Of a DNA stretch of 64,000 nt, positions 36,396 through 45,223 are shown in pieces. Position 1 is the first letter of the stretch. Each line of letters begins with the position of its first letter. The stretch spans positions 186,001 to 250,000 of the forward strand of contig NZ_WOFU01000004.1 of assembly GCF_016879755.1 (NCBI RefSeq). Reading direction: 5' to 3'. The DNA is from Bacillus sp. B15-48. GTDB lineage: Bacteria > Bacillota > Bacilli > Bacillales > Cytobacillaceae. The notes under the pieces were generated by a model. The model was not told the DNA's origin. It saw nothing but the letters and a program-made list of their open reading frames with translations, and did no database searches. The translations under genes were made by a program, and so were the position numbers.

Positions 36396-38827
36396 GCTCT
36401 GTAGAAAAATTTCGCGACCTGCCTCTAGAAGATGTCCTTGGTGATCGCTTTGGTCGTTACAGCAAATATATTATCCAAGAGCGAGCTCTTCCTGATGCTC
36501 GTGACGGATTAAAACCTGTTCAACGAAGAATCTTGTATGCGATGCATGTTGAAGGAAATACGCATGAAAAAGGCTTTAGAAAATCAGCTAAAACAGTTGG
36601 AAACGTGATTGGTAATTATCATCCGCACGGAGATTCGTCTGTTTACGAAGCCATGGTACGGATGAGCCAGGATTGGAAAGTGCGAAACGTTTTAATTGAA
36701 ATGCATGGAAATAACGGGAGTAATGATGGCGATCCACCGGCTGCGATGAGATATACCGAAGCTCGTCTTGCGGCTATTTCTGCTGAATTGTTACGAGATA
36801 TTGAAAAAGAAACGGTTGAATTCATTCCAAATTTCGATGATACTTCAAAGGAACCAACCGTTCTTCCATCGATGTTTCCCAATTTGCTTGTAAATGGATC
36901 AACTGGAATTTCCGCTGGATATGCAACTGATATTCCCCCTCATTCTCTTGACGAAGTGATTGACGGGGTTATTATGCGCATGGACAAACCAAGCTGCTCT
37001 GTTGAGGACTTAATGACTGTCGTAAAAGGTCCTGATTTTCCAACTGGTGGGATTATTCAAGGTGTGGACGGCATTTTAAAAGCGTATCAAACAGGAAAAG
37101 GAAAAATCATCGTACGCGGAAAAACGGACATTGAAACGATTCGTGGAGGCAGACAACAAATTGTTGTGACAGAAATTCCATTTGAAGTAAATAAGGCGAA
37201 TCTTGTTAAGCGAATCGATGAACTTCGTTTCGACCGCAAAGTAGAAGGGATTTCTGAAGTTCGTGATGAAACCGACCGTACCGGACTACGAATGGTTATT
37301 GAATTAAAAAAAGAAGCCGATGCAACAGGCATTTTAAATTATTTATTTAAGAATACAGATTTACAAGTCACATATAACTTCAATATGGTCGCTATATATA
37401 ATAAGCGACCAAAGTTAATGGGACTAGCAGATTTAATGGATGCGTATATCGCTCATCAACGAGAAGTAGTTACTAGGCGTTCTGAATATGATTTGAGAAA
37501 GTTCAAGGATAGACAACACATCGTTGATGGCTTAATAAAAGCTTTATCGATTCTCGATGAAGTGATCGCAACGATTCGTGCATCGAAAGATAAACGTGAT
37601 GCTAAAAATAACTTAATTGAAAAATTTATGTTCACTGAGGCACAAGCAGAAGCCATCGTTTCCTTACAACTATACCGGTTAACAAACACGGACGTCACGG
37701 CTTTAAGAGCGGAGCAAGAAGAACTTTCTGAAAAGATTAAGGAGCTTGTGTCCATTCTTGAAAGTGAAAAGAAAATGAATTCAGTGATAAAAAAAGAATT
37801 AAAAGAAGTGAAAAAGCGCTTTGCCGATGGGCGGAGAACAAAAATTGAGGCAGAAATAGAAGAAATTAAGATTAATATGGAAGTGCTCATTGCAAGTGAA
37901 GATGTGATTGTTACCGTAACAAAAGACGGATATATAAAACGTACAAGTCAGCGGTCATACGCGGCTTCGAACGGCCAAGATTTTGCAATGAAAGAGACGG
38001 ATCGGTTACTTGCGCAATTTGAGATGAATACGAAAGACGTTCTTCTCTTATTTACGAACAAAGGGAATTATCTGTATATCCCGGTTCATGAGCTTCCAGA
38101 TATCCGTTGGAAAGATCTTGGGCAACATGTTGCCAATATTGTTCCGCTTGAACGGGATGAGCAACTTATAAAAGCGGTAGCAGTGAATAATTTTGATAAT
38201 GAGGAATACTTGTTATTTGTTACTCGTAACGGAATGGTTAAGAAAACCGAGTTAAAACAATACAGGGCACAACGCTATTCTAAAACATTGACAGCGATGA
38301 ACGTCAAAGCTGATGATGAAGTAATCGATGTTCATTTAACAAACGGAAGTAAAAGTTTATTCCTTGCAACACATTTAGGATTTGGGTTATGGTTTGCTGA
38401 AGAAGAGGTTAGTCCTATTGGAATTAGGGCTGGAGGCGTAAAAGGAATCAATCTCAAAGACGGTGATTATGTGGTTGGAGGGAAAATAGCCGATGAAGCT
38501 TCTGAACAACTAATTATCCTTGCCACCCAGCGAGGGGCTGTCAAGAAAATGAAGCTTTCTGAATTTGAATTATCGACTCGTTCGAAGCGAGGAGTGGTCA
38601 TGTTACGTGAATTAAAGAACCATCCGCATCGGATTGCAGGTGTAGAAATCGCCACCAAAAATGATGAAATCTTCCTATTAACCGATAAACAGCAATTAAT
38701 TACCATTAAGCCAAGTGATCTTCGGTTCAATGATCGCTATTCAAATGGTTCTTTTATATTTGATGATAACGAAAGTGGACAACTTAGTGCTTTATGGAAG
38801 TTGGATGCTGGTACGAATGAGAATTAA
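36392..38827 (+). CDS. parC: DNA topoisomerase IV subunit A
   Basis: This 811-residue cleavage subunit pairs with ParE. The catalytic Tyr is Y121 in AAMRYTEARL. The quinolone-determining stretch HPHGDSSVYEAM has Ser82 and Glu86 in the wild-type form, so no target resistance is visible. The C-terminal half has the six-blade beta-pinwheel repeats (KDGYIKRTS, TRNGMVKKTEL, LATQRGAVKKMKL) and lacks the GyrA box. It overlaps parE by 4 nt, and a terminator follows. Confidence 0.96.
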   Translation: MSSVEKFRDLPLEDVLGDRFGRYSKYIIQERALPDARDGLKPVQRRILYAMHVEGNTHEKGFRKSAKTVGNVIGNYHPHGDSSVYEAMVRMSQDWKVRNVLIEMHGNNGSNDGDPPAAMRYTEARLAAISAELLRDIEKETVEFIPNFDDTSKEPTVLPSMFPNLLVNGSTGISAGYATDIPPHSLDEVIDGVIMRMDKPSCSVEDLMTVVKGPDFPTGGIIQGVDGILKAYQTGKGKIIVRGKTDIETIRGGRQQIVVTEIPFEVNKANLVKRIDELRFDRKVEGISEVRDETDRTGLRMVIELKKEADATGILNYLFKNTDLQVTYNFNMVAIYNKRPKLMGLADLMDAYIAHQREVVTRRSEYDLRKFKDRQHIVDGLIKALSILDEVIATIRASKDKRDAKNNLIEKFMFTEAQAEAIVSLQLYRLTNTDVTALRAEQEELSEKIKELVSILESEKKMNSVIKKELKEVKKRFADGRRTKIEAEIEEIKINMEVLIASEDVIVTVTKDGYIKRTSQRSYAASNGQDFAMKETDRLLAQFEMNTKDVLLLFTNKGNYLYIPVHELPDIRWKDLGQHVANIVPLERDEQLIKAVAVNNFDNEEYLLFVTRNGMVKKTELKQYRAQRYSKTLTAMNVKADDEVIDVHLTNGSKSLFLATHLGFGLWFAEEEVSPIGIRAGGVKGINLKDGDYVVGGKIADEASEQLIILATQRGAVKKMKLSEFELSTRSKRGVVMLRELKNHPHRIAGVEIATKNDEIFLLTDKQQLITIKPSDLRFNDRYSNGSFIFDDNESGQLSALWKLDAGTNEN

Positions 38828-38841
38828 AAGAATGAAACCAA

Positions 38842-38868
38842 AACTAGTTCAATTTGAACTAGTTTTTT
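38842..38868 (+). terminator. Terminator of parEC
   Basis: AACTAGTTC (38842-38850) pairs with GAACTAGTT (38856-38864) and is followed by TTTTT. Confidence 0.88.
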
Positions 38869-39012
38869 GTTCTCTAGTGAATGATTTTCATAACAAAAAT
38901 AAACATGAGCTTAAAAAATAAAACTTAATTTTTACTGTAAGGAATTTTGCATATTCACTCCCAAAAATGGGCATTTTAGATAATATAAAAAGAACTTAGC
39001 TGAGGAGAGAAT

Positions 39013-39768
39013 ATGAACAAAATAATTTTACTACCAGTTGCCATTTTTTTTACGATTTTGTTATCTGCGATTACGGTTGTTTTTGCTATTGATGACCGTG
39101 AGCAAAATAAACCTATTCTTTCAGAACAAGTTGATTTAACAGGTGATGGAAAAAAAGATCTAATTACGTTTAAAGGAATTCCTTTAGAAAATGAATCTCT
39201 TTTTTTAAAGGAAATTATTATGAAAGTAAAAACATCAGAGGGTAAATCTCACAAGATAAAGTTGGAAGAGGGTTATTCACCGACAATAAGTTTTCATGAT
39301 TTAAATAATGATGGTGTAAATGATGTACTTGTTGATGTTCAAACGGGCGGAGACGATGAGACTTCACATTATTATTTATATTCATTCAAAGATGCTAGAA
39401 AAGTAAATCTTAATGTTCCAGAGTCGTTAATGATTAGTTCTCAATATAAAGATGAATATGAGGCCTCTATTAAAATTATTGATACAAATGAAACATTTAC
39501 ATTTGATTTGAAAAATCGAAAAGATATATATGATCAACTCGGTTTATATATTAACGGAAAACTTAATGAACCAATGGAGCTAGTTGTTGAGCCTTTTTCA
39601 ACTTTACAACCAATAAAGTTAGAAGGAGATCGTCTCGGTTTAAAAGGGGTACAAAAGTTTAACGGAGTTGCGAACGGAGTCCCCGTAGGTGTTGTAGAAT
39701 CAAAGTGGCTGCTTGAAAATGGGAAATGGCAGCTGATTGAAACATCTGTTCGAAAAAATAATGATTAA
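39013..39768 (+). CDS. Secreted protein with EF-hand/FG-GAP-like Asp motifs
   Basis: This 251-residue protein has an N-terminal signal or anchor segment (about residues 4-25) and two Asp-rich calcium-loop-like motifs, DLTGDGKKD at 41-49 and DLNNDGVND at 96-104, typical of FG-GAP/VCBS surface proteins. The rest is beta-rich, with GGDDETSHYYLYSF and VESKWLLENGKWQLIE. I do not know a specific family. GAGGAGAG precedes the ATG. It stands alone after parEC. Calcium binding and an extracellular location are inferred from these motifs. Confidence 0.7.
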   Translation: MNKIILLPVAIFFTILLSAITVVFAIDDREQNKPILSEQVDLTGDGKKDLITFKGIPLENESLFLKEIIMKVKTSEGKSHKIKLEEGYSPTISFHDLNNDGVNDVLVDVQTGGDDETSHYYLYSFKDARKVNLNVPESLMISSQYKDEYEASIKIIDTNETFTFDLKNRKDIYDQLGLYINGKLNEPMELVVEPFSTLQPIKLEGDRLGLKGVQKFNGVANGVPVGVVESKWLLENGKWQLIETSVRKNND

Positions 39769-39860
39769 CATGAAAATTCTAGGCAAAAGTAACAATTCCT
39801 TTCCAATAAACATATATTATGGTAATAATAGGTAAGTTTTCTGGAAAGGAGTTTTCTGCC

Positions 39861-40352
39861 GTGAACAAATTTAATCCAGATAAATTGTATGTAAAGTATT
39901 CGCCACCAATGAATGGATTTGGGCCAATAGAAGGTAGGAAATATACGTTGACCCATTCTGATGAAACGGGAGAACTGTATTTAACGATTGGCAGAAAGTA
40001 TGATTACGTAGAGTTTGATCAAAAACTACGTGATGAAGTACTCGGGGAATGGAAGACGAGAGACGGTGAATACATGTTATTAGGGAAGGTATATATAAGT
40101 GGTGGCGAGTTTGATGAAAAATTTGCGAAAGTACGCTATTTAATTTTCAAAAAAGAGCTCGAACTCGCTTTAACTGCGATTATTTACGGTGATCGCAATC
40201 TTTTTTTACATTACCCGTGGCTACTTGATAGTTCAATATATATACAGTTTGAATCGATTTATCCAGAGTATGATCAAATATTATATTATGGCACACCAAG
40301 ACAATATTTAGCGGCTGCAAACAAACGAAGAGGGAGTCAAACGAAAGTGTGA
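39861..40352 (+). CDS. Stay-green (SGR) domain family protein
   Basis: This 163-residue protein begins with FNPDKLYVKYSPPMNGFGPIEGRKYTLTHSDETGELYL and continues LRDEVLGEWK. That pattern defines the STAY-GREEN domain, whose plant members remove magnesium from chlorophyll. Bacterial homologues occur in non-photosynthetic Firmicutes, where the substrate is unknown. The start is GTG 39861, with GGAAAGGAG 9 nt upstream; the longer frame from 39819 lacks a site. No tetrapyrrole genes are near. Confidence 0.8.
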   Translation: MNKFNPDKLYVKYSPPMNGFGPIEGRKYTLTHSDETGELYLTIGRKYDYVEFDQKLRDEVLGEWKTRDGEYMLLGKVYISGGEFDEKFAKVRYLIFKKELELALTAIIYGDRNLFLHYPWLLDSSIYIQFESIYPEYDQILYYGTPRQYLAAANKRRGSQTKV

Positions 40353-40410
40353 AGTTTATTTTAAATAAAATAAACTAATAATTATATTATGTAAACTAAA
40401 GGGGAAGTTA

Positions 40411-40461
40411 ATGTCAAAAAATGTTCGACTAATGTCAATTAATGATCAACTAACTAAATAG
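40411..40461 (+). CDS. Possible 16-residue peptide
   Basis: ATG at 40411 follows AAAGGGGAAGTTA, an excellent site, and reads MSKNVRLMSINDQLTK to TAG at 40459. A strong rho-independent hairpin starts 16 nt later, so a short transcript carrying just this ORF is plausible. The upstream segment TATATTATGTAAACTA is repeated at 40645-40661 ahead of another, unused ATG. I know no homologue; it may be a leader peptide or chance. Confidence 0.35.
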   Translation: MSKNVRLMSINDQLTK

Positions 40462-40477
40462 AACAGTTTAATTCATA

Positions 40478-40527
40478 AAGAACAAAGAATTTACGTGAGT
40501 AATGTAAAATCTTTGTTCTTGTTTTTT
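40478..40527 (+). terminator. Terminator after the 16-residue ORF
   Basis: AAGAACAAAGAATTTAC (40478-40494) pairs with GTAAAATCTTTGTTCTT (40504-40520, one mismatch) and is followed by TTTTTT. Confidence 0.8.
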
Positions 40528-40564
40528 AAAAATTTATAAATGCAACAAAGATTTGTTTTAGTAT

Positions 40565-40625
40565 GAAAAAACGTTTCGTCTCACTAACACAAGTATACTT
40601 AGCAAATGAGATAAAACGTTTTTTA
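40565..40625 (+). terminator. Second terminator-like hairpin
   Basis: AAAAAACGTTT pairs with AAACGTTTTTT, with an inner TCTCA/TGAGA helix and a loop of about 25 nt. The 3' arm ends in a U-run. No ORF precedes it, so it may end a non-coding transcript or serve as a second terminator for the small ORF. Confidence 0.5.
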
Positions 40626-40633
40626 TAATTCAC

Positions 40634-40668
<35 letters not shown>

Positions 40669-40725
40669 GAAAAAATGAAATGGCGACTACAAATCCATGT
40701 TCACGTATCCCCCCTTTTACTTAAG

Positions 40726-40978
40726 GCTCTGTTATTGTTCATTTTCGTGTAGGTATATGAATTCATAGGCGGAGAATTTCCGCTTAACGTATATGTTGGA
40801 AGCTCAATAAGCAGATATAAGCGGAGAAATTCCAGTTAACCCCCCAATATAAGTCAAAATCTAAAGATTTAAATAAGATAACCGGAAAAACTTCCTTTAT
40901 TTTTAGGGGAATTTGGGTATTTCCCAATTTAAACGGTTTTTTTTCGCTTATTTTTTCAAACATCGTCAAATTAGAATA
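40726..40978 (-). repeat. Dispersed intergenic repeat, copy B (inverted)
   Basis: The reverse complement of this stretch follows the same order of segments as 12311-12552: ATGTTTGAAAAA-TAAGCG, TGGGAAATACC, AAAATAA-GG-AGT, GTTAACYGGAAT, TCTCCGCTTAT, AAGCGGAAATTCTCCGCC. It differs by many substitutions and small indels, so it is an old copy. GGCTCTGTTAT appears at the low-coordinate edge of both copies. The region from 40353 to 41107 holds no other gene besides the features listed. Confidence 0.7.
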
Positions 40979-41107
40979 TTGGGTATAAGCAATTTGTTTT
41001 TTCCTATATTCATCTATTTATTACTCACCTTTATTAATAATGTGTATATTCTATAGTGCAGCCACATAAACGGGGAATTTGTAAAAATAATGAAGGAGAA
41101 ATGCAAG

Positions 41108-41329
41108 ATGATTGTAATTCAATACTTTGAAAATAAATCACTAATTTTTAGTCATCTCGTTGAAAATTTTGTAGCATCAGTCGGTGATATCATTATTATA
41201 AAAGGCCGAAAAGCAGATATTTTAAGTGTCAATAAAATTAATGGAGATCTCATTCAAGTTCATTTTAAATTTCATCCAGTAATTAAAAAACCATCATTAG
41301 TTAAAGACACCAAAAAGAAAAGACGATAA
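41108..41329 (+). CDS. Hypothetical small protein
   Basis: This 73-residue protein starts MIVIQYFENKSLIFSHLVENF and ends in a basic tail KDTKKKRR. The ATG at 41108 has AAGGAG 9 nt upstream; a codon at 41090 overlaps that site. The centre (VASVGDIIIIKGRKADILSV) is beta-rich and looks like a small SH3- or OB-type barrel. No family is recognised. The gene stands alone between repeat copy B and a convergent membrane-protein gene. Confidence 0.55.
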   Translation: MIVIQYFENKSLIFSHLVENFVASVGDIIIIKGRKADILSVNKINGDLIQVHFKFHPVIKKPSLVKDTKKKRR

Positions 41330-41356
41330 TATTGTCTTGTACTTGTTTCATCCAAC

Positions 41357-41992
41357 TTACTCCAAAATGACTTTAGACTTTCCCTTATACCACCATCGAT
41401 AAACGATAAGTACAACAATTAAAAACGCTAAATAAATGAAAATCCCAATAAAAATTGAGTGGGTTGCTGCGAAAAGCTGATTACCTAAATACGCGTATAT
41501 AATCATTCCAGGAATTTGGCCCATTGTAGTCGCTATAATATAGGTTTTAAAGAGCATCGTGCTTAAACCAGAATAAATATTTACGACGGGTGGTGGAACG
41601 ACGGGGATCAATCGGCTAAATAACACAGCAATAAAAGCATTTTGGCTAATAATCCGGTCAAATTTTTTAATTCCTTTATACTTTGAAATATAATTTTGAA
41701 ACTTCTCAACAAAAAAATAGCGTGCCATTATGAAGAAGGTCGCAGCGGCACCTACTGAACCAATCAAATTGATAGCTGAACCAATCCCTACCCCATATTT
41801 TGCACCCATCAATCCAGCAAACACACTAAAAGGTACAATCGGAATTACACCAAATAAGATAGCTAGGATAAACATGATTGGCAAATGCGATAATCGGCTT
41901 TCATTTAACCAAATCATGAGTGGTTCTCGATAAGAGAAAGCGAATGATAGAATCATTCCGTAGATGATGAGAAAAAGAATTCCTTTTTTCAT
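41357..41992 (-). CDS. TVP38/TMEM64 family membrane protein
   Basis: This 211-residue integral membrane protein of the SNARE-associated/DedA-like superfamily has FGVIPIVPFSVFAGLMGAKYG and FSRLIPVVPPPVVNIYSGLS, the paired re-entrant-loop motifs of the family. DedA-type proteins move lipids or support membrane homeostasis. It is the first of three minus-strand genes when read by position, but it lies downstream of the endonuclease-like gene by 22 nt, suggesting co-transcription. Confidence 0.82.
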   Translation of the reverse strand: MKKGILFLIIYGMILSFAFSYREPLMIWLNESRLSHLPIMFILAILFGVIPIVPFSVFAGLMGAKYGVGIGSAINLIGSVGAAATFFIMARYFFVEKFQNYISKYKGIKKFDRIISQNAFIAVLFSRLIPVVPPPVVNIYSGLSTMLFKTYIIATTMGQIPGMIIYAYLGNQLFAATHSIFIGIFIYLAFLIVVLIVYRWWYKGKSKVILE

Positions 41993-42014
41993 AATATTTC
42001 TCCCTCGTATGAAC

Positions 42015-42731
42015 TTAAATCGTTAACGTAGTCACAAGTGGTAAATGATCAGAGGCAATCGGCATATCATTTGAAATTTCAGCATTGAGTATTTTGAACT
42101 CTTTGCTAGTAAAAATATAATCTAATCTCATTCTTGGGTTGTTTGAAGGGTAAGTAAATCCTCTACCTTCCCCTGCTTCATGCCAAACATCATTATATCT
42201 CTTTACTACCCTTTTCCATTTCCTTGTGTATGGTTTCATGTTCCAGTCACCAAGAATAATTGCAGGATTTTTAATGTGATTTATAATCAATTCGCTTTGT
42301 CGTTTGTGAAGAAATGGATTTAAACTTAAATGAGTAACATACACATTCAACACCTTGCCGTTTACGGTGATGGTCGTTTCAAGTATGGACCTCCCTTCAA
42401 TGATTTGAGGGAGAAAATTGAGTAAATATGGCTGGCTTTTCAAAATCGGGAAACGGGATAGAATCCCATTTCCATATTGTCGAATCATATCAGCCTCTCG
42501 TGACTTTACCGTCAATGATGGACTAAAAGCAAAGTAAAAATTTAATTTGCTGGCAAGGAAATGAATTTGGTCAATAAAATGACTCCTTTTAGAAAATTGT
42601 TTGTCGACTTCGTTAAGGCCAATTATGTCTGCCTTACTTGTAGAAATCACTTCTGCGATTCTTGATAAATCCACTTTTTTATCTAACCCTTTTCCGTGAT
42701 GAATATTGTACGTCATGACTTTAATCTTCAC
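42015..42731 (-). CDS. Endonuclease/exonuclease/phosphatase family protein
   Basis: This 238-residue metal-dependent phosphoesterase has the DNase I-like motifs TYNIHHG, the metal Glu in GLNEVD (about residue 41), HLSLNP, GDWNMKP and the final SDHLP pair. The substrate may be nucleic acid, phosphoinositide or another phosphodiester; it cannot be told. There is no signal peptide. It overlaps the end of the upstream alkaline-phosphatase-type gene by 11 nt, so the two are coupled. Confidence 0.85.
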   Translation of the reverse strand: MKIKVMTYNIHHGKGLDKKVDLSRIAEVISTSKADIIGLNEVDKQFSKRSHFIDQIHFLASKLNFYFAFSPSLTVKSREADMIRQYGNGILSRFPILKSQPYLLNFLPQIIEGRSILETTITVNGKVLNVYVTHLSLNPFLHKRQSELIINHIKNPAIILGDWNMKPYTRKWKRVVKRYNDVWHEAGEGRGFTYPSNNPRMRLDYIFTSKEFKILNAEISNDMPIASDHLPLVTTLTI

Positions 42732-44322
42732 CTTGGATATCCTCCATTACCTCAACCTTTGCTTTGGGATCTAATATTTTAAGAATCCATTCTTTAAAGT
42801 CGACGATTCGTTCATGTTTAGGTTTTTCTTCCGTACCAGTGACGATCATCGGAAAAAACGTATCTTGTTTATGTAACGAACCATGTCCTGCTCCCCCGAC
42901 ATGGGTTGGCGAGCCTTCGCCAACAAATTCAAAGCCAGGCTTGGCGTCCACGATCAAATAATCCCCTTCATGTGAATAAAATGCACTCGATAGTCGGGCA
43001 AGCCCATCTGGATAGTCATTGTAAGTAATTTCGTTTTCTTGATTAATCTGTAGGTTTAAAATTTCGATATTCCCCTCTATTGACCATGCTTGTCCATATT
43101 GATCAGTAAAGTCTCCCGATGGTTTAAAAGCAAGTGTACCGATATGGTCAGTCGAAGTTACTTTTATCCACTCGCCTTCCCTCCATGCAATATGATCAAT
43201 TCGATTATCAGTAGATAAAAGTGTAATGATGTCCTCGTTTTTTATGTTTTCATCTAAAATATAAATGAATGACATTCGCTCATTTAAACCAAGGACGAGT
43301 TGATCTTGTTTTTGAACAGGCTTGCTAATCTTATGAATTTGATACGGATTAAGCAACTCTCTTAAGTCAACTAAAGCTTGATTTTTAACTTTCCCAATAT
43401 CTGTTTGACCACTATCCCCCATCACAATCCAAACGGTGTCTTTTATCGCTTCATCCCAGGAAGAATAGGAATTCAAAATTTCCTGTAGTTGTTTATCTGC
43501 ATCTTCAATCCCTTTCGTAGCATTTACCCCTTTTTTATGCACGACTTTATCGTTATCTGAAAAATACACTAATGAAAAAGCTGGCAGTCTGTCGTGTTCA
43601 ATTAAGTATTTCATTTCTTCTGTAGCAAATTTATCATTGAAGCCGAAAGCCTCCCAAAAATTCGTATGTTTATTATCTGGATGTATGGTCGACAGAAGTC
43701 CATATGAAAAAAAACTTGGCCCTTTAACTGAGTCATTTTCATCTAAAAAGCCAATCACATCTAATATTTTTGGAGTGTTTAAAGGTTTGTTATTCTTTCC
43801 ACGATAAACGAGCGTATTGATGGATGCCGTTGGCCCATTTACTACCTCATGAATGGTTTGAACATTTTTATTCATATGGTCGTTATTTAACTGAAAGAGA
43901 CTATTATGAAAAACTTGTTTTGGTCCAAGTTTCATGATTTCCTGTTTCGCACTTCCATAGCTAATCAATCGATTATTTTTTGAATCAAACCATACGAGTG
44001 CTGGGATTTTATGCTGATCGGGATAAGTCCCTGTTAATAATGTGCTATCAATGGCCACGGACATGGTTGGATAACTGCTTACAATGTGCGGATAGTAATT
44101 TCCGTTATTGATTAAAAACTCAAGCGCTGGTGCCTTCTTTTCTTCAAGTACAGATTGGAGTGGTTCATCCATAATCGAATCGATGATCAGAACAACTACT
44201 TGTTTAGAAGAATCATTTTGTGGTTTGGTAGCTTGATTGCTCGTTTTATCGGTTGTTTTCAATAAATTAAAAGAGATGATTACTAATGCAATTATGAAAA
44301 ACAGAGGAATGAAAAATCTCAA
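42721..44322 (-). CDS. Alkaline phosphatase superfamily (nucleotide pyrophosphatase/phosphodiesterase) protein
   Basis: This 533-residue protein has an N-terminal membrane anchor (about 3-17) and an extracellular type I phosphodiesterase/nucleotide pyrophosphatase fold. Visible metal and nucleophile segments are LIIDSIMDEP, SSYPTMSVAIDSTLLTGTYPD (nucleophile Thr or Ser), VIMGDSGQTD and GAGHGSLHKQDTFFPMIVTG. The TTG start follows AGGAG. Together with the endonuclease-like gene and the TVP38-type gene it forms a three-gene unit for phosphoesters or lipids at the membrane; this is inference from content. Confidence 0.82.
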   Translation of the reverse strand: MRFFIPLFFIIALVIISFNLLKTTDKTSNQATKPQNDSSKQVVVLIIDSIMDEPLQSVLEEKKAPALEFLINNGNYYPHIVSSYPTMSVAIDSTLLTGTYPDQHKIPALVWFDSKNNRLISYGSAKQEIMKLGPKQVFHNSLFQLNNDHMNKNVQTIHEVVNGPTASINTLVYRGKNNKPLNTPKILDVIGFLDENDSVKGPSFFSYGLLSTIHPDNKHTNFWEAFGFNDKFATEEMKYLIEHDRLPAFSLVYFSDNDKVVHKKGVNATKGIEDADKQLQEILNSYSSWDEAIKDTVWIVMGDSGQTDIGKVKNQALVDLRELLNPYQIHKISKPVQKQDQLVLGLNERMSFIYILDENIKNEDIITLLSTDNRIDHIAWREGEWIKVTSTDHIGTLAFKPSGDFTDQYGQAWSIEGNIEILNLQINQENEITYNDYPDGLARLSSAFYSHEGDYLIVDAKPGFEFVGEGSPTHVGGAGHGSLHKQDTFFPMIVTGTEEKPKHERIVDFKEWILKILDPKAKVEVMEDIQGED

Positions 44323-44399
44323 AAGGTTGACAACTCCTGTTTAAATAAAATAATTATTGTGAATGGACCGTGTTTGCTGTTATCTTAGCGTTATCTTTT

Positions 44400-45023
44400 T
44401 CAATCTGTTTCATTTTTACCATTCCTAGTTTTTTTATCCTTTCCTTTAAATAGTAGAAACTCACTCTGCTCACTTGCCATGAGTTCATCCGTTAAGAGAA
44501 TGGCAACAAAGTTTGAGCCAATTGCCTGCAAAATAGCCCCAATCGTTGATAGAATTTGTGCTTTTGCTTCCTTGTCATTTAATTCATACATGCCCCCGAT
44601 TGCTTCTAGGCCAGCACCCAATGCTTGAATCGAATTCCCGATTGCGAATAGATGTTCACCTATTATATAATCTCCAGCAGCCGCAATAGAGGCACCAACT
44701 GATTGAAATGAATCACCGAGTATCTCTAATCGAATATTATCTGGATTTTCTCCCTCAACATCTTGTAAATAGGCAGCTAGTGAGCTTGTTGCTGCCCCAG
44801 CACCGTCAATCCAGTTTCCGGCAAAACCAAAAGGATACTCTTCAAAGGCGGTTCCTACAACAAGGGATCCAACTGCTTGCAGACCTTCCCCGATTGCCAC
44901 AAGTTTATTATTTATTTCATCGATTCCCGCTAAAGCCCTAATTTCTGCAATCGCGGATATAATTGTACCGAGCGCATCAATCCAAGCTCCTGTTAAAACT
45001 TTGTACTCATCAGTGCTACTCAT
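44400..45023 (-). CDS. Repetitive DUF6944-type protein
   Basis: This 207-residue protein is built of Ala/Gly/Ile-rich amphipathic helices. The octamer pattern G-x-x-[ILF]-[QD]-[AGS]-x-G recurs at residues 12, 45, 69, 103, 129 and 162, so a double unit of 57-60 residues repeats. There is no signal peptide, and the C-terminus is charged (KGKDKKTRNGKNETD). It matches by memory a repetitive family of Bacillaceae without known function. It could be a helical sheet or membrane-associated shell. CACCTCAATT upstream gives a GAGGTG site. Confidence 0.65.
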   Translation of the reverse strand: MSSTDEYKVLTGAWIDALGTIISAIAEIRALAGIDEINNKLVAIGEGLQAVGSLVVGTAFEEYPFGFAGNWIDGAGAATSSLAAYLQDVEGENPDNIRLEILGDSFQSVGASIAAAGDYIIGEHLFAIGNSIQALGAGLEAIGGMYELNDKEAKAQILSTIGAILQAIGSNFVAILLTDELMASEQSEFLLFKGKDKKTRNGKNETD

Positions 45024-45171
45024 TACTCCACCTCAATTAATCGCAGATTAACTAGCAGTAATCCCCCATTGATGGATTCCATCTTTTTATTAATATAGTC
45101 TTAACAAAGGAAAGAAGTGATGGTCAAAGTGCCTTTCCTTAACATAAATGAGTTAAATGCAGTATCTTAAC

Positions 45172-45206
45172 ACAAAAAGGTTCGCCAACTTGGCGAACCT
45201 TTTTGT
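45172..45206. terminator. Terminator of the hydroxyacid dehydrogenase gene
   Basis: AAAAAGGTTCGCC pairs with GGCGAACCTTTTT around AACTT. On the minus strand it ends the dehydrogenase gene; T-runs exist on both strands. Confidence 0.88.
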
Positions 45207-45223
45207 ATCTCTATTTTAGAAAT

